Below, piece after piece: positions 7,716-15,482 of a stretch of 45,798 bases of DNA; position 1 is the stretch's first letter; the number at the start of each line of letters is the position of its first letter. Position numbers and translations under genes: made by a program. The stretch is from DASXIW01 sp036497785 (GTDB lineage: Bacteria; Pseudomonadota; Alphaproteobacteria; Acetobacterales; Acetobacteraceae), in the NCBI GenBank assembly GCA_036497785.1, contig DASXIW010000206.1:1-45798 (forward strand). The letters are read 5' to 3'. Below the pieces are notes generated by a model. It was not told where the DNA came from. It did no database searches and was given only the letters and a program-made list of their open reading frames with translations.

Positions 7716-8092
7716 CCGACCGGTTTCTTGCAGATGCCTGCGCTGTGATCGTGTTCCTCGCTGGCGCTCCCATGAGTGCGCAGCTTCAGAGGCTGATGAG
7801 CGAGGGTGATGTCGTCGTGTCGTCAATCACCGTCTGGGAAATCACGCGCAAAGCTTCTCTGGGGCAATTGCCGGCGAATTGGGGCGCAGCCGGTCTGAGC
7901 GGCCTTTTGCAGGGGCAGGGCTTCGCCTCATTGGCCCTGGGCTGGGCGGACGCCGAGTGCGCGAACGCACTGCCACCGATCCATAAGGATCCGATGGACC
8001 GCATGCTGATCGCGCAGGCGTTGCGCCACAACATGGCCGTCATCACCAGCGACGCCGTGTTCGCGCAATACGGCGTCAGGACGGTCTGGTAG
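7712..8092 (+). CDS. Type II toxin-antitoxin toxin, PIN-domain ribonuclease (VapC-like)
   Basis: This 126-residue PIN-domain nuclease has the acidic residues expected for Mg2+ binding: Asp near residue 8 (FLADACAVIVF), Glu in SSITVWEITRKASLG, Asp in KDPMDRMLIAQAL, and Asp in ITSDAVFAQYGVRTVW. VapC enzymes cut tRNA or rRNA and stop growth when the antitoxin is lost. The start is TTG at 7712, inside the antitoxin stop region (TTGA), so its translation is weak and coupled. It ends in TAG, close to the convergent trmB 3' end. The target RNA is unknown. Confidence 0.9.
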   Translation: MTDRFLADACAVIVFLAGAPMSAQLQRLMSEGDVVVSSITVWEITRKASLGQLPANWGAAGLSGLLQGQGFASLALGWADAECANALPPIHKDPMDRMLIAQALRHNMAVITSDAVFAQYGVRTVW

Positions 8093-8096
8093 GTAA

Positions 8097-8803
8097 TCAG
8101 ATCCGGCGCAGCGACCAGTACAGCGGCTGCCGCCCCGCGCGCAACGCCTTGGCCTCGTAGCGCGTCGGCGGCCAGCCTTCCGGCCGTTCGGTGGCAGGCG
8201 CGTCGGCCACGAACAGCGTCTGCGCCGCCAGCACGTCGGCCACCCAGGCCTGATAGGTCGGGTCATCGCTGGCAACGCGCCATTCCGCACCCGGCTTCAG
8301 CACCCGCGCCAGTTCCGGCAGAGCGGCCGGATGCACGAAGCGGCGCTTGGCGTGGCGCGCCTTCGGCCACGGATCGGGGAACAGCAGGAACAGCCGGTCG
8401 AGGCAGGCATCTGGCAACCGCCGCAGCAGCGCGCGCGCATCATCGTCCCACAGCCGCAAATTGCCGGGCAGCCGCGCGGTCGCCTCCGCCCCCTCGGGCA
8501 CCAGGCGGGAGAGCAGCGAACAGATGCCGTTCTCGAACACCTCGCAGGCGATCAGCCCGATATCGGGATTGGCCACCGCCTGGGCCAACGCATGCTCTCC
8601 GCCGCCGAAGCCAATTTCGAACCACAGCGCCTTCGGGCGAGGCATGAAGCCGGCAAGCGGATCGGCCGCATCGCCATCGGCGAAACGGATCCGCGGCAAG
8701 GTCTGCTCGATCAGCAGATGCTGGCGCGGCCGGAGCGGATGGCTGCGCTGGCGGCCATACAGGCGGTCGGGCGGCGGCTTGACCGGCCGCCCGGCAAGTT
8801 CAT
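8097..8803 (-). CDS. trmB: tRNA (guanine-N7)-methyltransferase, with an apparent frameshift near the start
   Basis: TrmB methylates G46 of tRNA. The frame ending at 8097 shows the SAM-binding motif ALWFEIGFGGGEHALA, then FLLFPDPWPKARHAKRRFVH and WRVASDDPTYQAW. The first canonical start in this frame is a TTG at 8699, which would remove the conserved family N-terminus DRLYGRQRSHPLRPRQ. That stretch lies just upstream in the same frame, but no ATG, GTG or TTG precedes it. An ATG at 8803, directly after the metK stop (TAGATG), is in another frame and hits TGA after 30 codons. A one-base indel between 8803 and 8768 would restore a protein of about 235 residues. An in-frame ATT at 8816 is the alternative start. 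Confidence 0.85.
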
Positions 8804-9991
8804 CTATCGGTTGAATGCGGATTTCAGGGCCGGCACCAGGTCGGTCTTCTCCCAGGTGAAGGTGCCCTTCTCCTCGTCCGGATCACGCCCGAAATGGCCA
8901 TAGGCCGAGGTCGGGGCATAGATCGGCCGGTTCATGTGCAGATGCTCGCGAATGCCGCGCGGACGCAGGTTCATCAGCTCGCGCAGCATCTTCTCAAGCC
9001 TGGATTCATTCACCTCGTACGGATTGCCATTCAGATCGACATAGACCGAGAGCGGATCGGAAACGCCGATCGCATAGCTGATCTGCAGGGTGCAGCGCTC
9101 GGCCAGCCCCGCCGCCACCACGTTCTTCGCCAGATAGCGGCAGGCATAGGCGGCGCTGCGGTCCACCTTGGTCGGGTCCTTGCCGCTGAACGCACCGCCG
9201 CCATGGGGCGAGGCGCCGCCATAGGTGTCCACGATGATCTTGCGGCCGGTCAGGCCACAATCGCCGTCCGGTCCGCCGATTACGAAATTGCCGGTGGGAT
9301 TGATGTAGATCTCGTGCTCCGGCGGCATCCAGCCATCCGGCAGGCTGGTGCGGATCAGCGGCAGCAGCATGGCCTTGATCTGCGTCTGCTCCAGCCCCTC
9401 GACATGCTGGGTGGACACCACAATCGACGTCGCGCCGACCGGCTTGCCGTCGATATATTTCAGGGTCACCTGGCTCTTCGCGTCAGGCAACAGCCCCTTG
9501 ACGGACAAATCGTCATTATGCCGCAACTCATTGATCCGGCGCAGGATCAAGTGCGCGTAATGCAGCGGCGCCGGCATCAGCGACGGCGTCTCGGTGCAGG
9601 CATAACCGAACATGATGCCCTGGTCGCCGGCGCCTTCGTCCTTGTTGCCGGCGGAATCGACGCCCTGGGCGATGTCCGAGGACTGGGCGTGCAGGTTCAC
9701 CTCGATATCGGCGTTCTTCCACGAGAAGCCTGCCTGGTCGTAGCCGATATCGCGCACGGCCATGCGCGCGAGATGCGCCAGCAGGTCATGCGTCACGTGC
9801 TCGGGGCCGCGCGTCTCGCCGGACAGGATGATGCGATTGGTGGTGACCATCGTCTCGCAGGCCACACGCGCATAGGGGTCCGCGGCCAGGAACGCATCGA
9901 GCACCGTGTCGCTGATGCGGTCGGCAACCTTATCGGGATGACCTTCCGACACCGACTCGGAAGTGAACAGAAATTCGCCCTTGTCGCGCAT
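8804..9991 (-). CDS. metK: S-adenosylmethionine synthetase
   Basis: MetK makes SAM from methionine and ATP. The 395-residue length and motifs are canonical: SESVSEGHPDKVADRISD near the N-terminus, the hexapeptide-type motif GDQGIMFGYA, DAKSQVTLKY, and the phosphate-binding glycine-rich loop GGGAFSGKDPTKVDRS. It lies between dapB and trmB on one strand, and trmB uses its product. The 132 bases upstream hold only a weak GC-rich stem (CGCGCC against GGCGTG), and I do not recognise a SAM riboswitch there. The gene ends in TAG, directly followed by an ATG. Confidence 0.98.
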   Translation of the reverse strand: MRDKGEFLFTSESVSEGHPDKVADRISDTVLDAFLAADPYARVACETMVTTNRIILSGETRGPEHVTHDLLAHLARMAVRDIGYDQAGFSWKNADIEVNLHAQSSDIAQGVDSAGNKDEGAGDQGIMFGYACTETPSLMPAPLHYAHLILRRINELRHNDDLSVKGLLPDAKSQVTLKYIDGKPVGATSIVVSTQHVEGLEQTQIKAMLLPLIRTSLPDGWMPPEHEIYINPTGNFVIGGPDGDCGLTGRKIIVDTYGGASPHGGGAFSGKDPTKVDRSAAYACRYLAKNVVAAGLAERCTLQISYAIGVSDPLSVYVDLNGNPYEVNESRLEKMLRELMNLRPRGIREHLHMNRPIYAPTSAYGHFGRDPDEEKGTFTWEKTDLVPALKSAFNR

Positions 9992-10123
9992 GATTCGTCC
10001 CGTAATGGCGGAGAGTGGCTAGAAAATCCGACACGCCCTCGGAAAGGCGCGGGGGGCTGTGTGGCCGAAAGGGTCCGGCAGGTCAAGCTGGGGATTGAGA
10101 ATAACCCCGGCGCGGCGCGTGGA

Positions 10124-10921
10124 TTAGGCTATCTCCAGCACGTCCATCATTGAGTAGAGCCCCGGCGCGCGGCCATGTGCCCAAAGCGCGGCCCGAATCG
10201 CCCCGGCGGCGAAGGCCCTGCGATCAAAGGCGCGATGGGTCAGCGCGATATGCTCGGTCGCGGAAGCGAACAGCAGAGTGTGTTCGCCCACCACTTGCCC
10301 GCCGCGCAGAGCAGCAAAGCCGATCGCGCCGGGCTTGCGGGCGCCGACATGGCCGTCCCGGCCGCTTTCCTTCACATCCTCCAGCCTCACGCCGCGGCCC
10401 GCCGCTACGGCGCGGCCCATGCCGATGGCGGTGCCGGACGGCGCATCCACTTTCTGCCGGTGATGCATCTCCACGATCTCGGCATCGTATTGATCGGCCG
10501 GCAAGGCCGCCGCCATCTTCCGCGCCAGCGCCAGCACCAGATTCACCCCGGGGGCGAAATTGGCCGCATACACCACCGGCACCTGTCTCGCCGTCGCCGC
10601 CACCGCCGCCTCGTCCGCCGCGGACAGACCGGACGTGCCCAGCACCCAGGCCTTACCGGCGGCGGCGATCGCGGCGGCGTGGGCGACCACGGTGCTGGCA
10701 TGGGTGAATTCCACCACCACGTCGCAGGCGGCCGCCAGGCCGGCGATGTCGGCAAACAGCTTCGCCCCGGCCGGCGCATTATTGCCGGACCGGCGAAAGC
10801 CGCCAGCCAGCACGGCGCCCGCCGCCACCGTCTCCTCGGCCAGAAGATGCCCCATCCGCCCGGAAATTCCGGCAATTCCGATTATCATGCCGGCCGCGCC
10901 GGCTGTTGTTTCCTGCGACAT
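10124..10921 (-). CDS. dapB: 4-hydroxy-tetrahydrodipicolinate reductase
   Basis: DapB carries out the NAD(P)H-dependent second committed step of lysine and diaminopimelate synthesis. The Rossmann signature IIGIAGISGRMGHLLAEE is at the N-terminus, GTSGLS is in the middle, the catalytic HHRQKVDAPSGTA motif follows, and HRAFDRRAFAAGAIRAALW is near the C-terminus. I chose the ATG at 10921 (MSQETTAGAAG, 265 aa) because AGGA lies seven bases upstream. A start at 10888 (MIIGIAG) is possible, and a reading to 11005 would run into the repeat. metK follows 132 bases downstream on the same strand. Confidence 0.95.
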   Translation of the reverse strand: MSQETTAGAAGMIIGIAGISGRMGHLLAEETVAAGAVLAGGFRRSGNNAPAGAKLFADIAGLAAACDVVVEFTHASTVVAHAAAIAAAGKAWVLGTSGLSAADEAAVAATARQVPVVYAANFAPGVNLVLALARKMAAALPADQYDAEIVEMHHRQKVDAPSGTAIGMGRAVAAGRGVRLEDVKESGRDGHVGARKPGAIGFAALRGGQVVGEHTLLFASATEHIALTHRAFDRRAFAAGAIRAALWAHGRAPGLYSMMDVLEIA

Positions 10922-10973
10922 GTCCCAATCCTGCGGTGGCGCCACGGTGTCGCGCAAGATGCCCAACGCCCAA

Positions 10974-11064
10974 ACGGATAAGAGTTTTTTGCTGCTTTCG
11001 TGCAAAAAATGCTTCGAAAGGCTGTTCTTTTTTTGAAAAAAGAACCAAAAAACTTTACCCGTTA
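10974..11064 (+). repeat. A/T-rich palindromic repeat, copy A
   Basis: The copy runs from AACGGATAAGAG to ACTTTACCCGTTAA, so the two tips are inverted. It holds two hairpins: TTTTTTGC (10985-10992) with GCAAAAAA (11002-11009), and GTTCTTTTTT (11024-11033) with AAAAAAGAAC (11036-11045). Related copies are at 18754-18814 (opposite orientation) and 20458-20519. Its right tip contains the TAA stop codon of rdgB. With T-runs on both strands it can act as a two-way terminator between rdgB and dapB. Confidence 0.8.
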
Positions 11065-11667
11065 ATCTTGCTGGAAACAGGCGGCCAAAAGTTGCGCGAA
11101 GGCGCGGGCGCGGTGGCTGGTGGCGTGTTTATCGGTCTGGTTCATTTCGCCGTAGGTTTGCGACCCTCCTTCCGGCAGGAACATCGGGTCGTAGCCGAAG
11201 CCTTCTGTGCCGCGCGGTGGCCAGACCAGGGCGCCATCGACCCGGCCCTCGAAGCCTTCGGTGTGCCCGTCCGGCCAGGCCAGACACAGCGCGCTGATGA
11301 ACCAGGCGCGGCGATCGGGCGAACCGTCGAGTTCGGTATGCACGCGCACCATGGCGGCGGCGAAGTCCTTCGTAGGCCCCGCCCAGCGGGCAGAATCGAT
11401 GCCGGGCGCCCCGCCCAGGGCGGCCACGCAGAAGCCGGAATCATCGGCAAGCGCGGGCAGGCCGCTCGCGGTGGCGGCGGCCACCGCCTTGATTTCCGCG
11501 TTGCCCATGAAGTCCGGCGCGGTTTCCTCCGGCTCCGGCAGGCCAAGTTCGCCGGCGGAGACGACGGCGACGCGGTGCGGCGCGAGAAGATCCGCGATCT
11601 CGCGCAGCTTGCCGGGATTATGGGTCGCCACAACGAGGCGGCTGCCCGGTGCGAGCGGACGCGCCAT
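11062..11667 (-). CDS. rdgB: XTP/dITP diphosphohydrolase (RdgB/HAM1)
   Basis: RdgB removes non-canonical purine nucleotides (dITP, XTP) from the precursor pool. The 201-residue product carries LVVATHNPGKLREIADLLAP, the active-site stretch LPALADDSGFCV, ARWAGPTKDF, and the C-terminal GYDPMFLPEG and HATSHRARAF blocks. The ATG at 11667 overlaps the rph stop as TGATG, so translation is coupled. The pair rph-rdgB is a common alphaproteobacterial arrangement. The stop codon is contributed by the tip of the A/T-rich repeat. Confidence 0.97.
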   Translation of the reverse strand: MARPLAPGSRLVVATHNPGKLREIADLLAPHRVAVVSAGELGLPEPEETAPDFMGNAEIKAVAAATASGLPALADDSGFCVAALGGAPGIDSARWAGPTKDFAAAMVRVHTELDGSPDRRAWFISALCLAWPDGHTEGFEGRVDGALVWPPRGTEGFGYDPMFLPEGGSQTYGEMNQTDKHATSHRARAFAQLLAACFQQD

Positions 11668-12386
11668 CAGGCGGCTTCCACCGCCTTGCGCTGCATGTCG
11701 AACAGCTGGGCGGTGCCTTGCTTGGCCAGCGCCATAAGCTGGCTGAACTGGGCCTCGCTGAACGGGGCCTTCTCGGCGGTCCCCTGAATTTCCACGATGC
11801 CGCCGCCATCGGTCAGCACGAAATTGGCGTCGGCCTCGGCATTGCTGTCCTCGGCGTAATCGAGGTCGAGCACGGCCGCACCTTCCACCAGCCCGCAGGA
11901 CACGGCGGCGACCTGGCCGGTCAGCGGCAGGGCCGTGAGGACATTCATGCGGATCAGGTGGCGCAAAGCCAGGTTCAGCGCCACCCAGGCGCCGGTGATG
12001 CTGGCGCAGCGCGTGCCGCCATCGGCGTTCAACACGTCGCAATCCAGCGTGATCGTCATCTCGCCCAGGGCGGCGCGATCAACCACGGCGCGCAGGCTGC
12101 GGCCGATCAGGCGCTGGATTTCCTGGGTGCGGCCGGATTGCTTGCCGCGCGCCGCCTCGCGATCGCCGCGCGTATGGGTCGCGCGCGGCAGCATGCCGTA
12201 TTCGGCCGTCACCCAGCCCTGGCCGGAATTGCGCAGGAAGCCGGGCACCCGCGCCTCCACGCTGGCGGCGCACAGCACTTCCGTGCCGCCCATGCGAATC
12301 AGGCAGGAGCCCTCCGCGTGGTGGGAAAAGCCGGTGGTGATGGTGACGTCGCGCAGGGCGTCGGAGACGCGGCCGGATGGGCGCAT
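11667..12386 (-). CDS. rph: Ribonuclease PH
   Basis: RNase PH is a phosphorolytic 3'-to-5' exoribonuclease that trims tRNA 3' ends. The 239-residue product has the normal length and motifs: MRPSGRVSDALRDVTITTGF, EGSCLIRMGGTEVLCAASV, RGDREAARGKQSGRTQEIQR, ITLDCDVLNADGGTRCASI and DLDYAEDSNAEADANFVLTD. The start at 12386 is at the family start. It is divergent from a Gfo/Idh oxidoreductase with 90 bases between start codons, and is followed by rdgB in a TGATG overlap. Confidence 0.97.
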   Translation of the reverse strand: MRPSGRVSDALRDVTITTGFSHHAEGSCLIRMGGTEVLCAASVEARVPGFLRNSGQGWVTAEYGMLPRATHTRGDREAARGKQSGRTQEIQRLIGRSLRAVVDRAALGEMTITLDCDVLNADGGTRCASITGAWVALNLALRHLIRMNVLTALPLTGQVAAVSCGLVEGAAVLDLDYAEDSNAEADANFVLTDGGGIVEIQGTAEKAPFSEAQFSQLMALAKQGTAQLFDMQRKAVEAA

Positions 12387-12430
12387 GGGAGATCTGCCTT
12401 CAGGTTCGTGGGCTGCCCTATGGCGGTCGG

Positions 12431-12454
12431 CGCACGCTCGCGCAAGAGTGTGCG
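12431..12454. promoter_or_regulatory. Inverted repeat between divergent rph and oxidoreductase genes
   Basis: CGCACGCTC (12431-12439) and GAGTGTGCG (12446-12454) are complementary over nine pairs (one G-T) with a six-base spacer. The half sites recall the CIRCE sequence bound by HrcA, whose gene is 1 kb away, but the spacer is six instead of nine bases and the outer TTA/TAA is missing. It could be an operator for one of the two divergent promoters, or an RNA hairpin in the oxidoreductase leader. Confidence 0.35.
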
Positions 12455-12476
12455 GGAATCGGCAAGGACGAACCGG

Positions 12477-13430
12477 ATGGTTGATCTTGGGATTATTGGC
12501 GCGGGCATCATGGGCGAGCGCCTGGCGCGCGCGGCGCTTGAGCACGCGACGGAGAGCGTGCGACTGGTGGGCATCTGGGACCCGAACCCCGCGGCCATGG
12601 CGCGAATCGGCGCGGCGCTGCCGGCGATACCGCCGCTCGGATCGGCGGAGGCCGTCATCGCGGCGTCGGACTGTGTTTATGTTGCCTCGCCGCCCTCCAG
12701 CCATCTGGAGCATGGCGGCCGGGCATTGGCTGCGGGCAAGGCGCTGTTCTGCGAAAAGCCGCTGGCGGTGGATGTCGAGGTCGGCGGCGCTTTCGTGGCG
12801 AAAGCGGCTGGGGCGCGGGCAGCGGTGAATTTCCCCTTCGCCTCTTCCCTGGCCGTGGCGCGACTACGCGAATGGATGCCCGCCATCGGCACGCCCCAAA
12901 ACCTAGAGATCGAGCTGGCCTTCGCCACCTGGCCGCGCGGCTGGCAGAGCGATGCGGCGGGATGGCTCGACGGGTCGGCACAGGGCGGCTTCACGCGTGA
13001 AGTCGGCTCGCATTTCCTGTTCCTGTCGCGCCGCCTGCTCGGCCCGCTCGTGCTGCACGACGCCCAGGCCGAATTCCCCGAGACGGGGCGCAGTGAGCGG
13101 GCAATTCGGGCGAATTTCTCGGCGGGTAAGCTGAAGGCGCGGCTGACCGGCGGGGTGGGAATCACCGACACGGATGACCATAATCTGTGGACGCTGACGG
13201 GCGAGACCGGCGCCATACGCCTGCGCGACTGGTCGGTGGCCGAGCGGCTGGTGGACGGGACCTGGCAGCCCGATCCGGACGCATTGCCGAATGTGCGCAT
13301 GCGGCCTTTGGTGCTGAAGCGCCAGCTGGCCGGCGTCGCGGCCATGACGCAAGGCAGCCCGCACGAGCTGGCCACGCTGGCCGAGGCATTCGAGGTCCAG
13401 GGCATCGTGGAGGCCATTCTTGTCCGTTGA
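12477..13430 (+). CDS. Gfo/Idh/MocA-family oxidoreductase
   Basis: This 317-residue NAD(P)-dependent oxidoreductase has an N-terminal Rossmann fold, LGIIGAGIMGERLARAAL at residues 4-21. The family motif is FCEKPLAVD (EKP, with the usual catalytic lysine), and the C-terminal half is a GFO/IDH/MocA substrate domain. Members oxidise or reduce sugars, inositols or similar polyols; the substrate here cannot be inferred. It stands alone on its strand, with 48 bases to hrcA, so co-transcription with the heat-shock genes is possible. The start MVDLGIIG is fixed by the position of the nucleotide-binding loop. Confidence 0.9.
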   Translation: MVDLGIIGAGIMGERLARAALEHATESVRLVGIWDPNPAAMARIGAALPAIPPLGSAEAVIAASDCVYVASPPSSHLEHGGRALAAGKALFCEKPLAVDVEVGGAFVAKAAGARAAVNFPFASSLAVARLREWMPAIGTPQNLEIELAFATWPRGWQSDAAGWLDGSAQGGFTREVGSHFLFLSRRLLGPLVLHDAQAEFPETGRSERAIRANFSAGKLKARLTGGVGITDTDDHNLWTLTGETGAIRLRDWSVAERLVDGTWQPDPDALPNVRMRPLVLKRQLAGVAAMTQGSPHELATLAEAFEVQGIVEAILVR

Positions 13431-13478
13431 TCGGCGGGCATCACGATTGCGTTCCTAAGCGGGACGGAAGCTGGCACT

Positions 13479-14600
13479 ATGGAAAATATGGATCAGCGCG
13501 TGTTCCCGGATCAGCACGTTATGCCAACGGCAGGTGGCCGTCCTGGCGCGGGACGGGCGAACCCTGTGCCCCCCGGCCTGGACGCCCGCAGCGCCGCCGT
13601 ATTGCGGGAGGTGGTGGAACAATACGTTGAAACCGGCGAGCCGGTGGGCAGCCGCACCCTCTCGCGCCGGCTGCCGATCGCGCTCTCTCCGGCCACCATC
13701 CGCAATGTGATGGCCGACCTGACAGATGCCGGCCTGCTCTTCGCGCCACATACCTCGGCCGGCCGGCTGCCGACCGATCTGGGCCTTCGGCTGTTCGTGG
13801 ATGGGCTGCTGCAATTCGGCGAACTGGCCGAGGACGAGCGCGAATCGATCAGCGCCGCCCTGGCCGCGGCCGGACGCAGCCTGGAGGACACGCTGGCCGA
13901 GGCCTCCACCATGCTGTCCGGCCTGTCCGCGGCGGCCGGGCTGGTGCTGGCACCGAAATCCGACGGGCCGCTGCGGCATATCGAATTCGTGCCGCTGGGA
14001 CCCGGCCGGGCGCTGGTGATCCTGGTGAACGGCGACGGGCACGTGGAAAACCGCGTGATCGAAACCACGCCGGGCCTGCCGCCCTCGGCCCTGCAACGGG
14101 CCAGCAACTACCTGAATGCGCGGCTGGCCGGCCGGGCGCTGAGCGATCTGCGCCGCATCGTCAGCGAGGATATGGCCGCCGACCGCACCCAGCTCGACGA
14201 ATTGTCCAGCAAGGTGGTCGAGGCGGGGCTCGCGACCTGGACCGGCGAAGGCCGGGGCGGCAGCCTGATCGTGCGCGGCCAGGCCCGCCTGCTGGCCGAC
14301 GTGACGCAGATCGAGAATCTGGCCGCGATCCAGGCGCTGTTCGAGCGGCTGGAGACGCATGACACCATGATCCGGCTGCTGGATCTGGCCGAGCGATCGG
14401 ACGGGGTGCGGATCTTCATCGGCTCCGAAAGCGGCCTGTTCGGCTCCTCCGGCGTGGCCATGGTGGTGGCGCCGGCGCGCAACGCCGCCCACCGCATCGT
14501 CGGCGCGATCGGCGTGATCGGGCCGACGCGGATAAATTACGGTCGCATCATCCCGGTGGTGGACTATACCGCGCGGGTGATCGGCCAACTGCTAGGCTGA
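13479..14600 (+). CDS. hrcA: Heat-inducible transcription repressor HrcA
   Basis: HrcA represses groESL and/or dnaK-type operons by binding CIRCE elements and needs GroEL to stay active. The 373-residue product has a winged-helix DNA-binding region (AVLREVVEQYVETGEPVGSR, then SPATIRNVMADLTDAGLL) followed by HTSAGRLPTDLGLRLFVD and a GAF-like C-terminal domain ending GPTRINYGRIIPVVDYTARV. It is the first gene of an hrcA-grpE-dnaK-dnaJ series. I could not find a clear CIRCE (TTAGCACTC-N9-GAGTGCTAA) before hrcA, grpE, dnaK or dnaJ, so its targets may lie elsewhere. Three possible ATG starts lie within the first 15 codons. Confidence 0.96.
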   Translation: MENMDQRVFPDQHVMPTAGGRPGAGRANPVPPGLDARSAAVLREVVEQYVETGEPVGSRTLSRRLPIALSPATIRNVMADLTDAGLLFAPHTSAGRLPTDLGLRLFVDGLLQFGELAEDERESISAALAAAGRSLEDTLAEASTMLSGLSAAAGLVLAPKSDGPLRHIEFVPLGPGRALVILVNGDGHVENRVIETTPGLPPSALQRASNYLNARLAGRALSDLRRIVSEDMAADRTQLDELSSKVVEAGLATWTGEGRGGSLIVRGQARLLADVTQIENLAAIQALFERLETHDTMIRLLDLAERSDGVRIFIGSESGLFGSSGVAMVVAPARNAAHRIVGAIGVIGPTRINYGRIIPVVDYTARVIGQLLG

Positions 14601-14719
14601 GGTCGCCCCGCCTGCACGCCACGGCGCCAGGCTGGGGCTGCGAGATTTTCTGTTTTGGAAACGAAGCCATGTGCTTCGCCCGCTTGCCTCGCGGCATCGG
14701 TTCACCTAACTGAGGCGTC

Positions 14720-15340
14720 ATGAACACACATAACGGCACCCAATCAGAGCTGGACGCCGGCAACGAGCCTGCGGACCAAATGACCACTCCGGCGCCGGAG
14801 GGCACTGACGCATTGATGCAGGCAGCGAGCGCGCGCATCGCCGAACTCGAGGCCGAATTGTCCGAGATGCGCGAGCGCTGGATGCGCTCGGAAGCCGAGA
14901 TCCAGAATGTGCGCCATCGGGCCAAGCGCGACGCCGACGACGCGCGGCAATATGCCGTGCAGAGCTTCGCCAAGGACGTGGTGGAAGCCGCCGAAAACCT
15001 CAAGCGCGGCCTGGACAGCATTCCCGCGCCCGCACTCGGGGAGGCCGAGATCATCGGCAGCCTGCGCGAGGGCTTTGCCGGGGTCGAACGCAGTTTCATC
15101 GCCTTGCTCGAGCGCAACGGCATCAAGCGCATCGACCCCACCGGCGCGATGTTCGATCCGAACCTGCATCAGGCCATGGGCGAGCAGGAGACCACCGAAC
15201 ACCCGCCGGGCACCGTGCTGCAAGCCTGGACGGCGGCCTGGACACTGAACGGCCGGCTGCTGCGTCCGGCCATGGTCGTGGTGGCGAAAGCGCCGTCCGC
15301 CACGCTGATGAGCCCGCAGAAACTCGATACAAACGCCTGA
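14720..15340 (+). CDS. grpE: Nucleotide exchange factor GrpE
   Basis: GrpE releases ADP from DnaK. The 206-residue product has an acidic, flexible N-terminus, a long coiled-coil helix (about residues 35-95, ARIAELEAELSEMRERWMRS), the conserved stretch FAKDVVEAAENLKRGLDSIP, and the beta domain DPNLHQAMGEQETTEHPPGT ending near LLRPAMVVVAK. It lies 119 bases behind hrcA and 142 bases before dnaK, so each gene has room for its own promoter. Confidence 0.96.
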   Translation: MNTHNGTQSELDAGNEPADQMTTPAPEGTDALMQAASARIAELEAELSEMRERWMRSEAEIQNVRHRAKRDADDARQYAVQSFAKDVVEAAENLKRGLDSIPAPALGEAEIIGSLREGFAGVERSFIALLERNGIKRIDPTGAMFDPNLHQAMGEQETTEHPPGTVLQAWTAAWTLNGRLLRPAMVVVAKAPSATLMSPQKLDTNA

Positions 15341-15376
15341 TTCGCCTGTTTGCCCAGAATCTGCGCAACGACGCCC

Positions 15377-15403
15377 TTGCCCCACGGCGCCGCGCTGAAT
15401 ACA
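15377..15403 (+). promoter_or_regulatory. Possible heat-shock or housekeeping promoter before dnaK
   Basis: TTGCCC (15377-15382, in the context CCCTTGCC) and AATACA (15398-15403) are separated by 15 bases, about 80 bases before the dnaK ATG. The CCTTG core resembles the -35 box of RpoH promoters, but the -10 box is a poor match. This is a weak suggestion made from the position in the 142-base grpE-dnaK gap. Confidence 0.25.
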
Positions 15404-15482
15404 TCGGGGACGTCACAGCCACGGGGATGACGGCGGTGCCATGTGTCACGGGCCGCCCGCATCCGCTGAAAAGGAGCCTAGC

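Noticed and set aside
7464..8092. Toxin-antitoxin pair as part of a defence island
   Set aside because: Neighbours are a glycosyltransferase and housekeeping trmB/metK; no other defence or mobility gene is nearby.
9992..10123. SAM-sensing riboswitch before metK
   Set aside because: I looked for the conserved cores of the SAM riboswitch classes and saw only a weak GC stem; nothing specific can be supported.
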